Positions 26,384 to 35,173 of a DNA stretch of 64,000 bases are shown piece after piece. The stretch is from the NCBI RefSeq assembly GCF_047654785.1, contig NZ_JASGKQ010000001.1, positions 124,001 to 188,000 of the forward strand, given 5' to 3'. The notes beneath the pieces were generated by a model. The model was not told the DNA's origin. It ran no database searches and worked only from the letters and a program-made list of their open reading frames with translations. Every line of letters begins with the position of its first letter. The first letter of the stretch is position 1. The DNA is from Pelomonas sp047654785 (GTDB lineage: Bacteria; Pseudomonadota; Gammaproteobacteria; Burkholderiales; Burkholderiaceae_C). The translations under genes and the position numbers were made by a program.

Positions 26384-27475
26384 TCAAGCCGTGGCGCCCA
26401 GGAAGGCCGCCAGGCGGGCAATCTCCTCGTCCAGCGCCATCTTGAAGGCCGCCTCGCGCGGCGCGCTGCCGGCCACGTAGCCGCAGTCCACCTGCAGCCG
26501 GCCGGCCTTGACGCCGGCATTGGCCCAGCCGATGACCCGGTCGCGCCACAGCAGCGGCAGCGCATAGTGGCCGCGCACGCGCTGGGCCGCGGGCGTGTAG
26601 GCCTCGAAGCGGTAGGCCCAGCCCCACAGCAGCTCGAAGCGGCGGCGGTCCCACACCACCGGGTCGAAGGGCGCCAGCAGCCGCACCTGGCCGGGGACGC
26701 GCCAGCCGCGCGCCGGGTCCTCGCCGGCCGGCCAGTACCAGTCCGTGCCGTCCACGTGGGCGTGGGCCAGGCGCGCCTTGGCGCGCGCCAGCGTGGCGCG
26801 GCGCAGCTCGCGCCACTGCGCCGCGCCGCCGGCCAGCATGCCGACCAGCTGGGCCAGGCTGCCGGCCGGCAGCGGCGCGTACTTCTGCACCAGCGCGTCG
26901 GCCAGCGCGTCCATGGCGGCCTGCGGGTCGGGGTGGGCCTGCCAGTGCGGCGCCAGCCGGTAGACGCGGGTGCCGCTGTCGCGCCGCACCACGTCCAGCC
27001 GGCCGCGGAAGTGCAGGCCGTCCAGCAGCTCGGTGGACAGCCGGCTGTTGCCGCCGAACCAGTTCTTCACCGCCCCTTGGCCGAGCGCGGCATCCACGTC
27101 CGCCGGGTGGGCCTCGCCCAGCCGGGCCACCTCGGCCAGCACCGCGTCGGCCAGCCGCTGGCGCGGCGCGTCCCAGGCGTGGCGCGCCGTGCGCGGGTGC
27201 ATCAGCGCGCGCAGCGCGGGCGTGACGAAGCCGTAGTTGATGAAGAAGTCCTCCTGCAGCGGCAGGCGCGGGTAGCGGCGCTCCAGGTCGCCGGCCCGGT
27301 AGCCCTTGACGCGGTGGCGCAGCGTCAGGTCCTGCGCGCGGGCCGGGGCGCGCAGCGGGTCGGCCTGCACGAAGCCGCCGAGCCGCTCGACGGCCTGCAT
27401 GAGCGTGGTCGGGGCGAACAGGCTGCGCGCCACGGCGTGGCGGCGCAGGGATTCCAGGGCGATGCGTGGGGGCAT
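26384..27475 (-). CDS. AlkX/YcaQ-like DNA glycosylase (HTH_42 winged-helix protein)
   Basis: 363 residues starting MPPRIALESLRRHAVARS. The family has tandem winged-helix domains and unhooks interstrand DNA crosslinks. The catalytic loop reads RLGGFVQADPLRAPARAQDL; the Q-A-D motif is the QxD form of the YcaQ/AlkX branch rather than the QxQ of AlkZ. Other family marks are RYPRLPLQEDFFINYGFVTP and the C-terminal LLAPFDPVVWDRRRFELLWGW with FEAYTPAAQRVRGHYALP. It is divergent from yajC with a GC-rich hairpin between them. The frame extends upstream, but MPPRIAL fits the family start. Confidence 0.85.
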   Translation of the reverse strand: MPPRIALESLRRHAVARSLFAPTTLMQAVERLGGFVQADPLRAPARAQDLTLRHRVKGYRAGDLERRYPRLPLQEDFFINYGFVTPALRALMHPRTARHAWDAPRQRLADAVLAEVARLGEAHPADVDAALGQGAVKNWFGGNSRLSTELLDGLHFRGRLDVVRRDSGTRVYRLAPHWQAHPDPQAAMDALADALVQKYAPLPAGSLAQLVGMLAGGAAQWRELRRATLARAKARLAHAHVDGTDWYWPAGEDPARGWRVPGQVRLLAPFDPVVWDRRRFELLWGWAYRFEAYTPAAQRVRGHYALPLLWRDRVIGWANAGVKAGRLQVDCGYVAGSAPREAAFKMALDEEIARLAAFLGATA

Positions 27476-27564
27476 GGGCGGGTTCCGGGCAGGGCCGGCG
27501 CAGGGTAGCAGCCCGGCCGGGGCGGGGCATGGGCGCGGCACTAGAATTGCCGGTTGCTTTGCGA

Positions 27565-27591
27565 GCCGCCGCCACGCGCCGTGGCGGCGGC
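27565..27591 (+). other. Strong GC-rich hairpin in the yajC leader
   Basis: A 12-bp perfect stem (GCCGCCGCCACG at 27565-27576, CGTGGCGGCGGC at 27580-27591) with a CGC loop, followed by CGCGTTTT. It lies 26 bp before the yajC start in the divergent spacer. It looks like a terminator or attenuator in the leader of yajC-secDF. Confidence 0.55.
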
Positions 27592-27616
27592 CGCGTTTTC
27601 ACCCTAGGAAATCAAC

Positions 27617-27940
27617 GTGTTCATCTCCAACGCCTACGCCCAGGCCGCCCCGGCCGCCGCCAGTCCCGAGTCCGGCCTCCTCGGCATGCTGCCGCTGGTG
27701 CTGATGTTCGTGGTGCTCTATTTCGTGATGATCCGGCCGCAGATGAAGCGCCAGAAGGAGCACAAGGCCATGCTGGAGGCGCTCGCCAAGGGCGACGAGG
27801 TCGTCACCGCCGGCGGCGTGGTCGGCAAGGTCAGCAAGCTGGGCGACAGCTTCGTCCACGTCGAGGTGGCCACGGGCGTCGAGCTGCAGCTGCAGCGCAG
27901 CGCCATCACCCAGGTTCTCCCCAAGGGCAGCTTGAAGTAA
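27617..27940 (+). CDS. yajC: Sec translocase accessory protein YajC
   Basis: 107 residues with a GTG start (MFISNAYAQAAP) preceded by TAGGAAA. One transmembrane helix (MLPLVLMFVVLYFVMIRPQM) is followed by the conserved cytoplasmic RPQMKRQKEHKAMLEAL and KGDEVVTAGGVVGKV. It belongs to the SecDF-YajC complex that assists SecYEG during export and membrane insertion. secD follows 43 bp on. The usual upstream gene tgt is absent here. Confidence 0.96.
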   Translation: MFISNAYAQAAPAAASPESGLLGMLPLVLMFVVLYFVMIRPQMKRQKEHKAMLEALAKGDEVVTAGGVVGKVSKLGDSFVHVEVATGVELQLQRSAITQVLPKGSLK

Positions 27941-27983
27941 TCCGAGACAGCCGCCGGCCCGGCGCCGGCAAGGAAGTTTGCCC

Positions 27984-29870
27984 ATGAACCGCTATCCGCT
28001 CTGGAAGTACGCGATCCTGCTCGTCGGGCTGCTGATCGGCACGCTCTACACCCTGCCCAACTTCTTCGGCGAGGCGCCGGCGGTGCAGGTGTCCAGCGCC
28101 AAGGTCACCGTCAAGGCCGACGCGGCGCTGCAGGGCCGCGTCGAGGCGGCGCTGCGGGAGGCCGGCGTCCAGGCGGACTACGTGCAGTTCGACGGCGCGT
28201 CCGTCAAGGCCCGCTTCGCCGACACCGACACCCAGCTCAAGGCCAAGGACGTCATCAGCAAGGCGCTGAACGCCGACCCGGCCGACCCGACCTACATCGT
28301 CGCGTTGAACCTGCTGTCGCGTTCGCCGCAGTGGCTGACCGCGCTGCACGCCAACCCGATGTACCTGGGCCTGGACCTGCGCGGCGGCGTGCACTTCCTG
28401 ATGCAGGTCGACATGAAGGCCGCGCTGACCAAGAAGGCCGAGGCGCTGACGGGCGACGTGCGCTCCATGCTGCGTGAGAAGAACATCCGCCACGCCGGCA
28501 TCAGCCGCGACGGCAACTCGGTGCTGGTGGCCTTCCGCGACGCCGAGCAGCGCAGCGCCGCGCTGGCGCTGCTGAGGGCGCAGATGCCCGAGATCGTCTG
28601 GACGCCGCGCGGCGACGGCGGCGAGCTGCAGCTCGCCGGCAGCCTGTCGCCGCAGGCGCAGGTCGCCACGCAGGAGGCGGCGCTCAAGCAGAACATCACG
28701 ACGCTGCACAACCGCGTCAACGAGCTGGGCGTGTCCGAGCCGGTCATCCAGCAGCAGGGGCTGGACCGCGTCGTCGTGCAGCTGCCCGGCGTGCAGGACA
28801 CCGCCAAGGCCAAGGACATCATCGGCCGCACTGCGACGCTGGAGCTGCGCATGGTGGACGACAGCACCGAGGCGCAGGCCGCGCTGAGCGGCAGCGGCCC
28901 CGTGCCCTTCGGCACCGAGCGCTTCATCGACCGCGGCTTCGGCCCCATCATCGTCAAGCGCCAGGTCATCCTGACCGGCGACAGCCTGAACGACGCCCAG
29001 TCCGCCTTCGACGAGAACCACAACCCCGCCGTCGCGCTGACCGTGGACGCCAAGGGCGCCCGGATCATGAAGGAGATCTCGCGCGAGAACATCGGCAAGC
29101 GCATGGCGATCCTGATCTTCGAGAAGGGCAAGGGCGAGGTCGTCACGGCGCCGCGCATCAACAGCGAGCTGGGCAACCGCTTCCAGATCACCGGTGCCAT
29201 GAGCACGCAGGAAGCCGCCGACACCGCGCTGCTGCTGCGCGCCGGCTCGCTGGCCGCGCCGATGGAGATCATCGAGGAGCGCACCATCGGCCCGAGCCTG
29301 GGCAAGGAGAACATCGAGAAGGGCATCGCCAGCGTCACCTGGGGCTTCGTCGCCGTGGCCGTGTTCATGTGCGCGTACTACATGCTGTTCGGCCTGTTCT
29401 CGTCGCTGGCGCTGGGCTTCAACCTGCTGCTGCTGATGGCGGTGCTGTCCATGATGCAGGCCACGCTGAGCCTGCCCGGCATCGCCGCCATGGCGCTGGC
29501 GCTGGGCATGGCCATCGACGCCAACGTGCTGATCAACGAGCGCATCCGCGAGGAACTGCGCGGCGGCGCCTCGCCGCAGGCGGCCATCCACGCCGGCTAC
29601 GAGCGCGCGTTCGCCACCATCCTGGACTCCAACGTGACGACGCTGATCGCGGGCCTGGCGCTGCTGGTGTTCGGCTCCGGCCCGATCAAGGGCTTCGCCG
29701 TCGTCCACTGCCTGGGCATCCTGACCTCCATGTTCTCGTCCGTCGTGTTCTCGCGCGGCCTCGTGAACCTCTGGTACGGCCGCCGCAAGAAGCTCAAGTC
29801 CCTGTCCATCGGCCAGGTGTGGAAGCCCGCGCCGGACGCCCCCGGCTCGCCCGACACGCCCGCGGCCTAA
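27984..29870 (+). CDS. secD: Protein translocase subunit SecD
   Basis: 628 residues from ATG 27984 (an in-frame TTG lies 2 codons upstream). MNRYPLWKYAILLVGLLIGT is the first membrane helix. LGLDLRGGVHFLMQVDM starts the large periplasmic P1 domain, and the membrane part begins near residue 450 with SVTWGFVAVAVFMCAYYMLF. MALALGMAIDANVLINERIREEL contains the transmembrane Asp and Asn needed for proton-driven function. SecD and SecF use the proton gradient to pull proteins across the inner membrane. secF begins 12 bp downstream. Confidence 0.97.
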   Translation: MNRYPLWKYAILLVGLLIGTLYTLPNFFGEAPAVQVSSAKVTVKADAALQGRVEAALREAGVQADYVQFDGASVKARFADTDTQLKAKDVISKALNADPADPTYIVALNLLSRSPQWLTALHANPMYLGLDLRGGVHFLMQVDMKAALTKKAEALTGDVRSMLREKNIRHAGISRDGNSVLVAFRDAEQRSAALALLRAQMPEIVWTPRGDGGELQLAGSLSPQAQVATQEAALKQNITTLHNRVNELGVSEPVIQQQGLDRVVVQLPGVQDTAKAKDIIGRTATLELRMVDDSTEAQAALSGSGPVPFGTERFIDRGFGPIIVKRQVILTGDSLNDAQSAFDENHNPAVALTVDAKGARIMKEISRENIGKRMAILIFEKGKGEVVTAPRINSELGNRFQITGAMSTQEAADTALLLRAGSLAAPMEIIEERTIGPSLGKENIEKGIASVTWGFVAVAVFMCAYYMLFGLFSSLALGFNLLLLMAVLSMMQATLSLPGIAAMALALGMAIDANVLINERIREELRGGASPQAAIHAGYERAFATILDSNVTTLIAGLALLVFGSGPIKGFAVVHCLGILTSMFSSVVFSRGLVNLWYGRRKKLKSLSIGQVWKPAPDAPGSPDTPAA

Positions 29871-29882
29871 GGAACATCCGCC

Positions 29883-30917
29883 ATGGAACTCTTCCGCATC
29901 AAACGGGACATCCCGTTCATGAAGCACGCGTTGGTCTTCAACGCGATCTCCTTCCTCACCTTCGCGGTGGCCGTGTTCTTCCTGGTCACGCGCGGACTGC
30001 ACTTCTCCATCGAGTTCACCGGCGGCACCGTCGTCGAGGTGGCCTACCCGCAGGCGGCCGACGTCGCCAAGACCCGCCACACCGTCGAGCAGATGGGCTA
30101 CGGCGAGATCCAGGTGCAGAACTTCGGCTCCTCGCGCGACGTGATGATCCGCCTGCCGGTGCGCCCGGGCGAGAAGCAGACCGAGGTCGTCGACGGCGTG
30201 TTCGCCGCGCTGTGCAAGGCCGAGGCCGGCACGGTCAGCCACCACCAGCAGGTCACGCCCCAGGGCGAGCAGGTGGACAAGCAGGTCTGCGCCAAGGCCG
30301 ACGGCAGCGAGCCGATCAAGCTGTCGCGCTCCGAGGTCGTCGGCCCGGCGGTCGGCGAAGAACTGGCCGCGGACGCCGCCAAGGCGCTGCTGTTCACCGT
30401 GGTCGGCATCGTCATCTACCTGGCGATCCGCTTCGAGTGGAAGTTCGGCGTGGCCGGCATCATCGCCAACCTGCACGACGTGGTCATCATCCTGGGCTTC
30501 TTCGCCTTCTTCCAGTGGGAGTTCTCGCTGGCGGTGCTGGCGGCCATCCTGGCGGTGCTGGGCTACTCGGTGAACGAGTCCGTCGTCATCTTCGACCGGG
30601 TGCGCGAGGCCTTCCGCAAATACCGCAAGCTCAACACCCGCGAGGTCATCGACCACGCGATCACCTCGACGATGAGCCGCACCATCATCACCCACGGCTC
30701 CACGCAGCTGGTGGTGCTGTCGATGCTGCTGTTCGGCGGCCCGACGCTGCACTACTTCGCCGTCGCGCTGACCATCGGCATCCTGTTCGGCATCTACTCC
30801 TCGGTGTTCGTGGCCGCGGCCCTGGCCATGTGGCTGGGCGTCAAGCGTGAAGACTTGGTGAAAGCGCCCGTGAACCGCGACGACCCGAACGACCCGAACG
30901 CCGGGGCCGTCGTGTAG
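29883..30917 (+). CDS. secF: Protein translocase subunit SecF
   Basis: 344 residues. MELFRIKRDIPFMKHALVFN leads to the first helix; FSIEFTGGTVVEVAYPQAAD opens the periplasmic domain. SRSEVVGPAVGEELAADAAKAL precedes the C-terminal membrane bundle, and LGYSVNESVVIFDRVREAFR and TSTMSRTIITHGSTQL are the conserved cytosolic and helix-4/5 motifs. A Cys-bearing insertion (AALCKAEAGTVSHHQQVTPQ) sits in the periplasmic domain. It completes the yajC-secDF operon. Confidence 0.97.
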   Translation: MELFRIKRDIPFMKHALVFNAISFLTFAVAVFFLVTRGLHFSIEFTGGTVVEVAYPQAADVAKTRHTVEQMGYGEIQVQNFGSSRDVMIRLPVRPGEKQTEVVDGVFAALCKAEAGTVSHHQQVTPQGEQVDKQVCAKADGSEPIKLSRSEVVGPAVGEELAADAAKALLFTVVGIVIYLAIRFEWKFGVAGIIANLHDVVIILGFFAFFQWEFSLAVLAAILAVLGYSVNESVVIFDRVREAFRKYRKLNTREVIDHAITSTMSRTIITHGSTQLVVLSMLLFGGPTLHYFAVALTIGILFGIYSSVFVAAALAMWLGVKREDLVKAPVNRDDPNDPNAGAVV

Positions 30918-30976
30918 AGTGACTTCGGCCTCCCGCCCCGGACGCGCAGTCCCCTCCACGCCGCCATGACGCCCGC

Positions 30977-33466
30977 ATGACCGCCGCCCGCAACCCGGCC
31001 CTGGCCGCCCAGGCGCGGCGCGTCTACCTGGAGGCCCTGGTCCGCGGCCTGGCGCCGCTGGGCGCCGCCGTCGGCCAGGGCGCGGCGCAGCTGCTCTCGC
31101 TGGCCGCGCCGAGCACCGTGATGCTGGCGCGGCGCGACGCGGTGCAGGCCTGGCAGAAGCTCGGCCCCGACTGGCAGCAGGCCGTGGCCGGCGCGCTGCG
31201 CCACGCGGCGGTCCACGGTGTCGCCGACCACTCCCGCGAGCAGGACGCCGCCGGGGCGCCGCCGGCCCGCAAGATGAGCCTGGTGGACGACTCCACCATC
31301 GAGCGCGAGATCACCAGCTCGCGGCTGGCGCTGGTCATGATGGACCGCGCCACCTGGGAGTTCACCGACCTGCGCACCCGCATGCAGGCGCTGGAGGCCC
31401 AGGACGACCTGGCGCCGCTGGACCTGCTGCGCGCCCACGTCGTCGCCCGCATCGCGCTGGACGCCTGGCACCGCGTGGGCCTGGACGCCGAAGTCTGGCA
31501 GCTGCTGCACCACGAGCTGCACGAGGAATTCGCGCAGCTGCTCAGCGAGGCCTACCACGAGGCCAACCGCTGGCTGATCGACCAGAAGGTGCTGCCCGAG
31601 GTCGACCTGCGCCCCTTCATCCGCCGCACCGCGCAGGCCGCAGCGGCGGCGACGGCCGCCGCCGTCGGCGCGGCCGCGCCGGTCCCGCCGCCGCCTTCTC
31701 CCGCCCCGCCGCCCGCCGTATCGGGCCTGGCGCCGCTGACCGCCGTCCCGGCCGGCGGCGGCGCGCTGCCGCCCGGCCCGCGCAGCAAGGCGAGTTCGCA
31801 GGCCGACGAGGTCATGGCGCAGCTGCAGCGCGTGCTGGCCCGCCATGTGCCGGGCTTCCCGGTCGCCCGCGGCCCGGCCCGGCCCGGCCCGGGTGACGGC
31901 GGCGTTGGCGGTGACGGCGGCGGCCCCGCGGCCGGCGGCGGTGTGGACGGTGGTGGCATGGGCGGCGGCGGCGCCCCGGGGAGCGGCGCCGGCAAGCCCT
32001 CGCTGGCCGCCGCGCCGCCGGCCGGCGGCGCCGTGGTCTCGCCCCGGCTGATGGGCGCGATCCGGCATGCGCAGGAATCGCTGCAGCGCCGGCCGCCGGC
32101 CCCAGCGCGCGGCGATGCAGCCGCCGACCCCAGCGCGCCGCGCCAGCTCGAGGAGATCGGCGCGCGCAGCCAGGCCTTCAAGCAGGTGCTCAAGCAGGCC
32201 GCCAGCACGCCGGCCGAGCGCGCCACCATCGAGATCGTGGCGATGATGTTCCAGAGCATCCTGACCGAGGAGCGCATCCCGGCCACGGTGCGCGTCTGGT
32301 TCGCGCGGCTGCAGATGCCGGTGCTGCGCGTGGCCGTCAGCGAGCCCGACTTCTTCGCCGCCGCCGACCACCCGGCGCGCCGCCTCATCGACCGCATGGG
32401 CGCCTGCGTGATGGGCTTCAACGCCGCCCAGCCCAGCGGCCCCGGCGCCGAGCGCGCCAGCGGCGACGCGCTGGAGCGCGAGATCAAGCGCGTCGTCCAG
32501 GTCGTCGAGGCCTACCCCGACACCGGCCGGCGCGTGTTCGCCACCGTGCTGGCCGAGTTCGAGAAGTTCCTCGACAACTATTTCCAGAACGAGAACCAGG
32601 CCTCCAAGCGCGGCGTGTCGCTGGCCCAGCAGGTCGAGCAGCGCGAGACGCTGGCCATCCAGTACACCATCGAGCTGCGCAAGATGCTGTCCGAGGTGCC
32701 GGTGCAGGACGGCGTGCGCGCCTTCCTGTTCCAGGTCTGGGCCGACGTGCTGGCCGTCACCGCCGTGCGCTCGGGCGCGCAGTCCGACATCACCAAGGCC
32801 ATGAAGCGCGCCGCGGCCGACCTGATCTGGAGCGCCAGCGCCAAGGCCTCGCGCGAGGAGCGCGCCGAGGTCATCCGCCGCCTGCCGCCGCTGCTGAAGA
32901 CGCTGCGCGACGGCATGAGCCACGCCGGCCTGGGCTTGGAGAAACAGGACGAGCATGTGCGCCAGCTCAACAACGCGCTGGCGGCGGCCTTCACGGCCAA
33001 GACGGCCGCCATCCCGCGCGAGCGCCTGGACGCGCTGATGGACCAGCTGGAAACGCTGGAGGCCCTGCTGCCCGACGCCGCCGACGGCGACAGCCATGTC
33101 GACGAGATGCTGGTGCGCGACCTGTCCGGCCACGAGTCCGAGGGCATGGAAGTCGTCGCCGAAGGCGGCTCCGCGCCGACGCCGGCCATGGTCGCCTGGG
33201 CGCGCGAGCTGCAGGTGGGCGGCTGGTTCATGCTGGACTACCGCGGCCGCAACGAGCAGGCGCAGCTCGCCTGGCGCGGCCTGCGCAAGCAGCTGGCGCT
33301 GTTCGTCACGCCGCAGGGCCGCGGCGTGCTGTTCTCGCTGAACCGCATGGCCGCCTTCCTGCAGGCCGGCCTGCTGCTGCCGGCGCAGGACGAATCGCTG
33401 ACCGTGCAGGCCACGCGCCAGGCGCTGGCCAAGCTGGACGCCGATCCGCAGCAACTGCTGAATTGA
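30977..33466 (+). CDS. DUF1631 family protein
   Basis: 829 residues without signal peptide or clear membrane segment. The family is common in beta- and gammaproteobacteria and, as far as I know, has no settled function (a role in diguanylate signalling or surface traits has been suggested for relatives). AAPSTVMLARRDAVQAWQ and SLVDDSTIEREITSSRLAL are N-terminal family blocks; the C-terminal third has VGGWFMLDYRGRNEQAQLAW, a PilZ-like stretch. Between about residues 220 and 360 is a low-complexity linker of Pro, Ala and above all Gly. It starts 59 bp after secF and ends at a terminator. Confidence 0.87.
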   Translation: MTAARNPALAAQARRVYLEALVRGLAPLGAAVGQGAAQLLSLAAPSTVMLARRDAVQAWQKLGPDWQQAVAGALRHAAVHGVADHSREQDAAGAPPARKMSLVDDSTIEREITSSRLALVMMDRATWEFTDLRTRMQALEAQDDLAPLDLLRAHVVARIALDAWHRVGLDAEVWQLLHHELHEEFAQLLSEAYHEANRWLIDQKVLPEVDLRPFIRRTAQAAAAATAAAVGAAAPVPPPPSPAPPPAVSGLAPLTAVPAGGGALPPGPRSKASSQADEVMAQLQRVLARHVPGFPVARGPARPGPGDGGVGGDGGGPAAGGGVDGGGMGGGGAPGSGAGKPSLAAAPPAGGAVVSPRLMGAIRHAQESLQRRPPAPARGDAAADPSAPRQLEEIGARSQAFKQVLKQAASTPAERATIEIVAMMFQSILTEERIPATVRVWFARLQMPVLRVAVSEPDFFAAADHPARRLIDRMGACVMGFNAAQPSGPGAERASGDALEREIKRVVQVVEAYPDTGRRVFATVLAEFEKFLDNYFQNENQASKRGVSLAQQVEQRETLAIQYTIELRKMLSEVPVQDGVRAFLFQVWADVLAVTAVRSGAQSDITKAMKRAAADLIWSASAKASREERAEVIRRLPPLLKTLRDGMSHAGLGLEKQDEHVRQLNNALAAAFTAKTAAIPRERLDALMDQLETLEALLPDAADGDSHVDEMLVRDLSGHESEGMEVVAEGGSAPTPAMVAWARELQVGGWFMLDYRGRNEQAQLAWRGLRKQLALFVTPQGRGVLFSLNRMAAFLQAGLLLPAQDESLTVQATRQALAKLDADPQQLLN

Positions 33467-33468
33467 CA

Positions 33469-33490
33469 AGGGCGCCAGCGGCGCCCTCGT
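33469..33490. terminator. Hairpin between convergent DUF1631 and smg genes
   Basis: AGGGCGCC (33469-33476), loop AGC, GGCGCCCT (33480-33487), then CGTT. It starts 3 bp after the DUF1631 stop and abuts the smg stop, so it may serve both directions; the U-tract is poor. Confidence 0.6.
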
Positions 33491-33943
33491 TCAGTGGATC
33501 AGCCGGTCTTCCGGCGCGACGAAGAGTTCGTCGAGGATCAGCGCGTCGGGCTCCTCGCCCAGGCTCCAGAACACCATCAGCACGATGATCTTCAGGTCTT
33601 CCAGGTCCATCGGGTTGCCGCCGATGGCCATGGCGCGGTCGATGACCATCTCGCGCATCGGCCCGGGCAGCACGCCGGCCGATTCCAGGAAGCTGATGAA
33701 GCCGATCGACGCCTCGCCCAGGTGCTCCACCTCGGCGGCGGCGTAGACGCGCATCGCGTGGGCGCTCTGCTCGGCCTGGCAGGCGGCGCCGGCCGCGGCC
33801 AGCCCGTCCAGCCAGGACAGCGCTTCCTGGATCTCGTCGTTCTCGAAGCCCACCGCCGTCAGCTTGCGCGCGAGCTGCGCATGGTCGGGGCAGGCGTCCG
33901 GGCGCCAGTAGGTCTCGTAGAGATAAACCAGGACATCGAACAT
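33491..33943 (-). CDS. smg: Smg family protein (DUF494)
   Basis: 150 residues starting MFDVLVYLYETYWRPDACPD. The C-terminal GNPMDLEDLKIIVLMVFWSL is diagnostic of Smg/DUF494. The role is not firmly known; the gene regularly follows dprA, as here (67 bp downstream), and may be cotranscribed with it. Confidence 0.95.
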   Translation of the reverse strand: MFDVLVYLYETYWRPDACPDHAQLARKLTAVGFENDEIQEALSWLDGLAAAGAACQAEQSAHAMRVYAAAEVEHLGEASIGFISFLESAGVLPGPMREMVIDRAMAIGGNPMDLEDLKIIVLMVFWSLGEEPDALILDELFVAPEDRLIH

Positions 33944-34009
33944 CGTGCGGGGGATGATAGCCCAGCGCCCGCGCCGCCCCGGCCGCGAATAACCCCGGGG
34001 ATCGGCCCT

Positions 34010-35107
34010 TCAACCCCGCTTGCGGCGCTGGAACAGCTGGCCGGCCAGGCGGGCCACCTCGCCGTCCAGCTCCAGCGCCAGCAGCGCTGCGCTCAGCTCG
34101 GCGGCCGGCCAGCCGCAGCGGGCCATCAGCGCGTCCAGGCTGACCGGGTCGTGGCCCATCGCGTCCAGCAGCGCCTGCTGCTCGTGCGGCGTTTCTTCGG
34201 GGGCGGTCAGCGCGGCCGCCGGGGTGGCGCCGGGCGGCGGCAGTTCCTCCAGCACGTCCTCGGCCGATTCGACCAGCTTGGCGCCCTGGCGGATCAGCGC
34301 ATGGCAGCCGCGCGCCTGCGGCGAGTGGATGGAGCCCGGGATGGCGAACACCTCGCGCCCGGCCTCGGCCGCCAGCCGGGCCGTGATCAGCGAGCCCGAC
34401 TGGACGGCGGCCTCCACGACCAGGCAGCCCTGGGCCAGCCCGGCGATGATGCGGTTGCGCCTGGGGAAGTTGGCAGGCAGCACCGGCATGCCCAGCGCGT
34501 AGTCGCTGACGATCAGGCCGCCGGCCGCCAGCAGGCGGGCCGCGAGCGCTTCGTTGCGGCGCGGGTAGACCTGGTCCAGCCCGGTGCCGACGACGGCGAT
34601 GGTGGCGCCGGTGGCGTCCAGCGCGCCCTCGTGGGCGGCCGCATCCACGCCCAGCGCCAGGCCGGAGACGATGGTGTAGCCGGCCCGGGCCAGCGCGCGG
34701 GCGAAGGCGCGGGCGTTGTCGGCGCCCTGTGCGGTCGGGTTGCGGCTGCCGACGATGGCCAGCGACGGCGACGCCAGCAGCTCGCGGCGGCCCTGCAGCC
34801 ACAGCAGCAGCGGCGGGTCGGCGGTGGCGAGCAGGCGGGGTGGGTAGTCGGGGTCGCCCAGCGCCAGCAGGGCGTGGCCCGGCTCGGCCAGCCAGGCCTC
34901 GGCGTGGGCGGTCAGCGTGGCGAGATGGTCCGGCGGCGTGGCGAAGGCCTCGCGCTGCCGGGGCGGCAGCGCCTGCTCCAGCGCGGCGGCGGGCAGCTGG
35001 AACACCGCCTCCGGGCTGCCCGCCATCGCCAGCAGCCGCCGAGCGGCGCCGGGGCCGACGCTTTCGGTCAGCCGCAGCCAGGCGGCCAGCTCGGACGCGG
35101 CGAGCAT
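34010..35107 (-). CDS. dprA: DNA-processing protein DprA
   Basis: 365 residues from ATG 35107 (an in-frame GTG at 35119 is an alternative). DprA loads RecA on incoming single-stranded DNA during natural transformation. A SAM-like N-terminal domain (WLRLTESVGPGAARRLL) precedes the extended Rossmann fold: SLAIVGSRNPTAQGADNARA, TIVSGLALGVDAAAHEGALD, AVVGTGLDQVYPRRNEALA and FPRRNRIIAGLAQGCLVVEA. A C-terminal winged helix follows (DPVSLDALMARCGWPAAELS). The LysM gene lies upstream and smg downstream on the same strand. Confidence 0.95.
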   Translation of the reverse strand: MLAASELAAWLRLTESVGPGAARRLLAMAGSPEAVFQLPAAALEQALPPRQREAFATPPDHLATLTAHAEAWLAEPGHALLALGDPDYPPRLLATADPPLLLWLQGRRELLASPSLAIVGSRNPTAQGADNARAFARALARAGYTIVSGLALGVDAAAHEGALDATGATIAVVGTGLDQVYPRRNEALAARLLAAGGLIVSDYALGMPVLPANFPRRNRIIAGLAQGCLVVEAAVQSGSLITARLAAEAGREVFAIPGSIHSPQARGCHALIRQGAKLVESAEDVLEELPPPGATPAAALTAPEETPHEQQALLDAMGHDPVSLDALMARCGWPAAELSAALLALELDGEVARLAGQLFQRRKRG

Positions 35108-35173
35108 GTCAGCCGCCACCGGGCCGGGTGCGCGCGCGTTCAGCGCCGCGCGGCTGGACGGGGGGCTGCATCT

